Below, piece after piece: positions 9,221-13,082 of a stretch of 13,082 nt of DNA; the first letter of the stretch is position 1; each line of letters begins with the position of its first letter. The translations under genes and the position numbers were made by a program. The stretch is taken from positions 1 through 13,082 of the forward strand of contig RBNI01005049.1 of NCBI GenBank assembly GCA_003990745.1, written 5' to 3'. The notes below the pieces were generated by a model that saw only the letters and a list, made by a program, of their open reading frames with translations, did no database searches and had not been told where the DNA came from. This stretch comes from Jimgerdemannia flammicorona (taxonomy: Eukaryota > Mucoromycota > Endogonomycetes > Endogonales > Endogonaceae).

Positions 9221-9657
9221 GGTGGGCGGATGGAAGCTTGCCGCTGTACCCAATTGCTAGTCGTTAGAAGGTGGTTCTGATACATAAGTTTGGTATTTAT
9301 AATCTCGGTTCCGAATTACCAAGCTAGCCTTATTGCTGACGAATATGACATGTCAAAGCCGTTCTCAAGATCGGATTGAGGTGGTGGTGTTGGCATTCCA
9401 TCAGATGGGCCCCACTGTGATATTAAATATACGCGATTCTAACAATGTTGGCAAAATAGAAATAAAAAAATAAATAAAAAATCATCGGTTAAAAAGGTGA
9501 AATCATTGGAAATGCACGACCGTCCTTTATCTTGAATGCGTGTTGATACCTAGGAATTCATCATGCATGGTACGTAACCCGGATTAGGAAGTGGTCGATC
9601 GGTGTTACTGTGCTTTTTGAAGTTCCATATCCGACGATCGACGACGCATCTCGTTTG

Positions 9658-9663
9658 TATAAA
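9658..9663 (+). promoter_or_regulatory. TATA box of the oxidoreductase gene
   Basis: TATAAA in the context GTATAAAGG lies 104 nt upstream of the ATG at 9762. The interval after it is C/A/T-rich, as is common in fungal leaders, with transcription expected to start around 9690. Confidence 0.6.
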
Positions 9664-9761
9664 GGACCCCAACCAACATTCGAAAAACCTTAGATTACTT
9701 CCAACTCCACTGACACTACAACATCTCTAAACCCTCCCAACAACCCAAGAAATCATTCTAA

Positions 9762-11531
9762 ATGACCCTCAAAAAAGTCGTCATCATTGGTAAAATATAT
9801 GCACAAATGTACCAACTCCATATCACCATCTTGCCGTGAGCAGACGGGCCAACTGACATTTCCCTCACCTCCGTTCAACCACAAACAGGTGCCAGCTACG
9901 CCGGCATCCCTCTCGCCCAGAGTCTTGAAAAGTCGTTGGACGCCTCGTACCAGGTGATCCTGATCGATCAGCGCTCGCACTTCTTCCACCTTTTGGCCAC
10001 GGTCCGCGGCGGAACCATCGAGGATATGGACGACAAGCTCTTCATTCCCTTCACCAATGTTTTCAAGAAGAGCGGCAAGTTTATCCAGACCAAGGTCGTA
10101 GAAATCAGGCGCAATGCTGTCGTCATCTCCCCGCCCGATAAGGAGTTCGGCGAGGTCATCGAATTCGAGTATCTGGTACGCCTCACAATCTAATTAGTAT
10201 ACATATGTATTTTCATAATGACAAGTCCTTGGCTTTGTAAATTCATGTATGGCGCTTTTCCTCTGGCTATTCTATTGCAACAGGCTGTTGCCACCGGCAG
10301 CAGCTATTCGGCTCCGTTCAAGCTGAATACCTCCTTGACCAAGGAGGAGGGTGTCAGGGTGTTGGAGACTTCGCGTGCGGCCGTCACCGCCGCCAATGAC
10401 ATTCTGATTATCGGTGGTGGCCCCGTTGGTTCTGGTGAGTTATATAAAGAGTCTCAAAAACATTGACATTGAGCACGTTGTCCCTGACCACCCACAAACC
10501 TCCCAAACTCCAGAAACCGCTGGCGAGATCAAGACGGCTTTTCCCAAGAAAAACGTCACCATTGTCCACAGCTCGGATCTCCCGATCAGCGATGCCCTGG
10601 GCCCCAAGCCGCGGCAGGCAATTAAGGTCGGTCTGGAGAAGCTTGGAGTGAAGCTAATCCTAAACGACTCGGTGGTGCTGCCTGAGGGGGGGCTTGGGGA
10701 CGGGCGGCAGCGGCGCACGCTGACGACCAAGAAGGGAGTGAAGATCGAATCAGACATGCAGATTCTCTCCTTTGGAGGCTCACTCAACGTGGCTCCCATC
10801 GCCACCCTCGACCCCGAGGTCGTCGGCCCGGGTGGGATTCGTATCAAGCCCACGTTTCAGGTGCAGGGATACGATAACATCTTCGCTCTCGGCGATGTCG
10901 CGGATGTGGGAGAACTCAAGCTCGCGTACAAGGCCGGGCTGCATGCGGATGTTGTTGCAAAGAACATCGTCGCGCTCACGAAGAAAGGCGCGCTTAAGGA
11001 GTATAAGAAGGGGAGTTCTGAAGTCATGCTCGTCACGCTCGGGAAGAATGGCGGCGTGGCTGTATTGCCCGGCGGTATCACTGGTGGTACGTGATGGTTC
11101 TGTTTTCAATTTGATGGGTTGGAAATCTGGGCGCGACATTTGCTTTCGCACAATTCTTATCACTCCGCATCTCTCGACCACTTCCCACAGGCAACTGGAT
11201 TTCCAGGAATCTCAAGGCCAAGAATTTAATGGTCGACCACCAATGGAGCAAGGTGTACGGATCTTCGAAGTAGGTTGGAGGCCTTTTGTGTCCCTCCCAA
11301 ACCTGTACCCAGCATACAGGCAGCCAACGTACAACCAAGAAAAGTAAATCTCACCATCGTCGACACCCCCGCCCTCCATTCTCTCTCTCTCCCACTCTAC
11401 ATGCGTCTACACCCCTCTACTTTAATTACAAACCATATAGCGAGCATGAAACCCCCTCTTCGTCCAACACCTTCTTAATTACCGTCGGCGCGGTCGTGGC
11501 CATTAGCGCCGTAGCTTTCTTCACCATGTGA
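9762..11531 (+). CDS. AIFM2/AMID/FSP1-like FAD oxidoreductase with C-terminal tail anchor, 6 exons, 402 aa
   Basis: Exons: 9762-9789, 9889-10175, 10284-10434, 10514-11086, 11191-11269, 11441-11531. Introns are 99, 108, 79, 104 and 171 nt, GT-AG with consistent phases. The family is a flavoprotein that passes electrons from NAD(P)H through FAD to quinones. Visible marks: the N-terminal dinucleotide fold VVIIGASYAG (6-15), F-H-x-x-A-x-x-R (about 41-49), the ATG motif AVATGSS (106-112), the NAD(P)H fold IIGGGPVGSETAGEI (147-161), the C-terminal FAD motif ALGDVAD (280-286) and a family-type end NWISRNLKAKNL. The Glu at 156 after GGGxxGx matches a catalytically important Glu of human FSP1. The last exon adds about 29 residues ending in a hydrophobic segment (about 384-401, LITVGAVVAISAVAFF) that runs to the stop, a typical tail anchor. 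Unlike human FSP1, there is no N-myristoylation signal. If the last intron is not removed, the TAG at 11271 ends a 373-residue soluble form. Physiological quinone and membrane are unknown. Confidence 0.92.
11441..11531 (+). other. Tail-anchor exon of the oxidoreductase
   Basis: The exon joins in phase to TCGAA|GTAGGT at 11269 via a CATATAG acceptor preceded by a CT-rich tract. It encodes a Ser-rich linker and about 18 hydrophobic residues ending at the stop codon. That the frame, phase and splice sites all agree, and that the exon encodes a transmembrane segment directly before a stop, is why I include it. Confidence 0.75.
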
Positions 11532-11724
11532 GCTATGCGTTCAGTGATCCGCATGTAGATGACACTATCCCATCGACTCTCATTTGTAACATGAATACAA
11601 TTAATGCATATACCATATATAAAAATAACCATCAGTTTACTCGGGTTGTTTTCGTGGGATGGGAGTTACCGACGAGATTTTTGGGAAAGGATAATGTAGT
11701 CTGTTGTGTGTTTGTTGATTTCCA

Positions 11725-11765
11725 CCAATCAATATGGCCTTCAGTATCTGGCGGAATATAAAAAG
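11725..11765 (+). promoter_or_regulatory. CCAAT and TATA boxes of the transporter gene
   Basis: CCAAT at 11725-11729 is followed by TATAAAAAG at 11757-11765. Transcription from this TATA would start near 11790, giving a leader of about 250 nt to the ATG at 12040. The alternative is a TATA-less start close to the pyrimidine repeats. Confidence 0.4.
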
Positions 11766-11909
11766 GGGGCTGGTTTCGACTGTATTGCTAAACATGAAGA
11801 TTCATATCTAAAAATAAGGATTTCACTTGACTCTATAAAGAATAAGCTAGGAATAGCATGTCAGATAACGGATGTTTTTCCAAATTGGTATAATTCATGA
11901 CATAAATGA

Positions 11910-11917
11910 TGACGTCA
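11910..11917. promoter_or_regulatory. Perfect CRE/ATF palindrome TGACGTCA
   Basis: The 8-bp palindrome TGACGTCA (context ATGATGACGTCAAAAG) is the consensus target of ATF/CREB-type bZIP factors. It is 123 bp upstream of the transporter ATG and 37 bp before the 18-bp repeats. The assignment rests on an exact consensus match and its location; binding is not shown. Confidence 0.45.
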
Positions 11918-11954
11918 AAAGAAATTTTGTGACACTCGCCTCAGCTCTCAATTC

Positions 11955-12026
11955 TTCAATTCTACCCTTCTCTTCAATTCTACCCTTCTCTTCAATTCTA
12001 CCCTTCTCTTCAATTCTACCCTTCTC
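11955..12026 (+). repeat. Four exact 18-bp tandem repeats in the transporter leader
   Basis: The unit TTCAATTCTACCCTTCTC occurs four times without a mismatch at 11955, 11973, 11991 and 12009. A TCTCTCTC tract follows, and then the ATG at 12040. The unit is a multiple of three and the frame upstream of the ATG stays open through it, reading SILPFS units back to an ATG at 11872. Pyrimidine-rich stretches just upstream of starts are common in highly expressed fungal genes, so a leader or promoter role is likeliest. Confidence 0.9.
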
Positions 12027-12039
12027 TCTCTCTCTACAA

Positions 12040-12946
12040 ATGTCACAACAATACCCACAAAGCGCATCAACAGAGGGGTTGAGAGACCGCTCGCTGTTAG
12101 GCCGTGTCGAAGACCACGCGAGCAACAACTTTCCCGCCCTGCTCTCCCACACCGTCGAGGACGAGAACGACGACGACGACCTGCACACGGACCTCGAGCA
12201 GTTGAGCCTGAGGAAGGACGAGCCCGTGCTCAGGGGTGCGCCGCGTATTATGGGATGGACGACGACGTGGCAGATGGTTGCGTTGACGATCTGCTTGGCT
12301 GGGTATGTGTTACTGTTTCCTGGGTCTCCTGCTTCAAGATCGCGCTATTGAACGTGGTTCTCACCCATCTTTTCATTGTCTTGATGAATACTCAGACTTC
12401 AATTCACATGTAAGTGCTTTCATATATGGTACGTGGAATTCTGCCCCACCTTTGCGCCTCTGTTAATAGCTGACAATGCCATGAACATCTTCAACGCATT
12501 CAGGGACCGTCGAACTGGCGTATGGTAAGGAACTTCACGCTTTTTGGCGCCTAAGCATCTCAACCCCCTAAATCCTGCGGCAAGCCAATTAACACTTCAC
12601 TGCTGCATGCTCCACAGGCACCCCGTACCTGCTATCGCTGGGGCTCTCCAAATCCTTCATGTCGCTGGTGTGGATAGCGGGGCCTCTATCAGGTACGCGC
12701 ACCCAAATTTCACTTGTCCACCACGTGAGATCTAGTACACTCAAGCACCCCTTCGCCACTTTACCCCCATAAGGCCTCGTGATGCAGCCCATCGTCGGCG
12801 CCCTCTCCGACAAGTGCACCTCTACGTGGGGCCGGCGGCGGCCGTTCATCGTAGGAGGGAGCGCCGTGGTTGTGTTCGTCTTTATCATCATCGGGTGGAC
12901 AAGGGATATTGCGGCCATGTTGACGGGCTACGAGGCGGGCGAGGTG
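12040..12946 (+). CDS. Sucrose/alpha-glucoside transporter (GPH, SUT-like), 5' part
   Basis: Exons: 12040-12302, 12396-12409, 12504-12524, 12618-12692, 12774 to about 12946. Introns are 93, 94, 93 and 81 nt, GT-AG, in phase, giving 182 residues before the next likely 5' splice site (GTAGGT at 12947). The spliced product shows the marks of fungal and plant sugar:proton symporters of the glycoside-pentoside-hexuronide family. Helix 1 with LQFTWTVELAYGTPYLLSLG spans 89-108. IAGPLSGLVMQPIVGALSDK (119-138) covers helix 2, and the loop signature SDKCTSTWGRRRPF (136-149) carries the family's Asp and triple Arg. Helix 3 follows (about 150-166). The N-terminus is cytosolic and acidic (DENDDDD, 41-47). 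Its expected job is proton-coupled uptake of sucrose, maltose or related glucosides at the plasma membrane. The family has about 12 helices, so most of the gene lies beyond the window. Substrate cannot be read from this part. The boundary at 12946 is a prediction. Confidence 0.9.
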
Positions 12947-13082
12947 GTAGGTGGCGTTGGAGAGGGTGGGGAATGATGGGGAAAGGGAGGAGGAGGGGCT
13001 GTTTGGCGCATTGATGAACCATCCTAAGGAAATTGATCTAATGTGCCACTCTGTTGGTCGATTTTTTTTTTTTTTTTTTTTT
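12947..13082 (+). other. Probable start of intron 5 of the transporter gene
   Basis: From the GTAGGT at 12947 the sequence becomes G-rich and then A/T-rich. The frame meets a TGA at 12974, and no continuation of the transporter family (helix 4 onwards) is visible. It ends in 20 Ts (13063-13082) that reach the window edge. Confidence 0.5.

Larger units (their letters stand above)
8290..9761. other. Intergenic region, no supported gene
   Basis: This holds the 3' untranslated region of the Sel1 gene and the upstream region and 5' leader of the oxidoreductase gene. One plus-strand frame (8769-9002, 77 codons) has a somewhat protein-like helix-rich composition (EWLQKYLRNGSFELLHRL) but no start context, partner exon or recognised family, so I do not call it. 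The A-rich segment 9461-9481 and the T/A-rich 9421-9480 stretch look like ordinary spacer. Confidence 0.5.
11532..12039. other. Intergenic region and leader of the transporter gene
   Basis: The left part holds the 3' untranslated region of the oxidoreductase gene. It is A/T-rich with TATATAAAAATAACC near 11617-11631 as the best 3'-end-like stretch, but no exact AATAAA was seen. The right part is the promoter and pyrimidine-rich leader of the transporter gene, with the elements listed separately. No gene is supported. Confidence 0.5.

Noticed and set aside
11271..11273. TAG as the normal stop of the oxidoreductase (373-residue protein)
   Set aside because: The TAG is part of a good 5' splice site, and the in-phase downstream exon encodes a transmembrane segment ending in a stop. 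It is kept only as a possible retained-intron isoform.

Overview
The window reads as nuclear DNA of a fungus, probably an early-diverging (Mucoromycota-type) one. The evidence is intron-dense protein genes with short GT-AG introns (69-126 nt apart from one of 437 nt), TATA/CCAAT-type upstream regions, a large Sel1-repeat protein and a sucrose/alpha-glucoside (GPH/SUT-type) transporter. The lineage is an inference from gene content and could not be tested by search. I found no tRNA, rRNA, CRISPR, integrase or transposase. All gene models below are hand-spliced: each junction keeps phase and joins recognised motifs or repeats.

Layout. 1-95: degenerate G-rich minisatellite, possibly the tail of something further left. 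96-1024: no supported gene. 1025-2222 (minus): a four-exon glycine-rich RNA-binding protein (one RRM plus an RGG/Gly-Tyr tail). It has two possible starts, and the upstream one adds a mitochondrial-presequence-like N-terminus. 2223-4636: about 2.4 kb divergent intergenic region with no supported gene. 4637-8289 (plus): a seven-exon gene for a 1031-residue protein with an N-myristoylation signal, a disordered Ser/Pro-rich head carrying two WW-binding-type motifs, and about 20 Sel1-like repeats. 8290-9761: intergenic, ending in a clear TATA box. 9762-11531 (plus): a six-exon FAD/NAD(P)H oxidoreductase of the AIFM2/AMID/FSP1 group. Its last exon encodes a C-terminal membrane anchor, which is missed if translation stops at the TAG overlapping the last 5' splice site. 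11532-12039: intergenic plus leader of the next gene, with a TATA box, a perfect TGACGTCA site and four exact 18-bp repeats ending just before the ATG. 12040 to the window end (plus): the first five exons of the sugar transporter, including 14-nt and 21-nt microexons. The gene runs out of the window, which closes in a 20-nt T run.

The four genes do not form an obvious pathway; they look like ordinary neighbours. The most notable points are three places where splicing or start choice could change where a protein goes (mitochondrial or cytosolic RNA-binding protein; tail-anchored or soluble oxidoreductase; possible N-terminal extension of the transporter), and a myristoylated Sel1 scaffold. I see no convincing sign of a wholly new multi-gene system.
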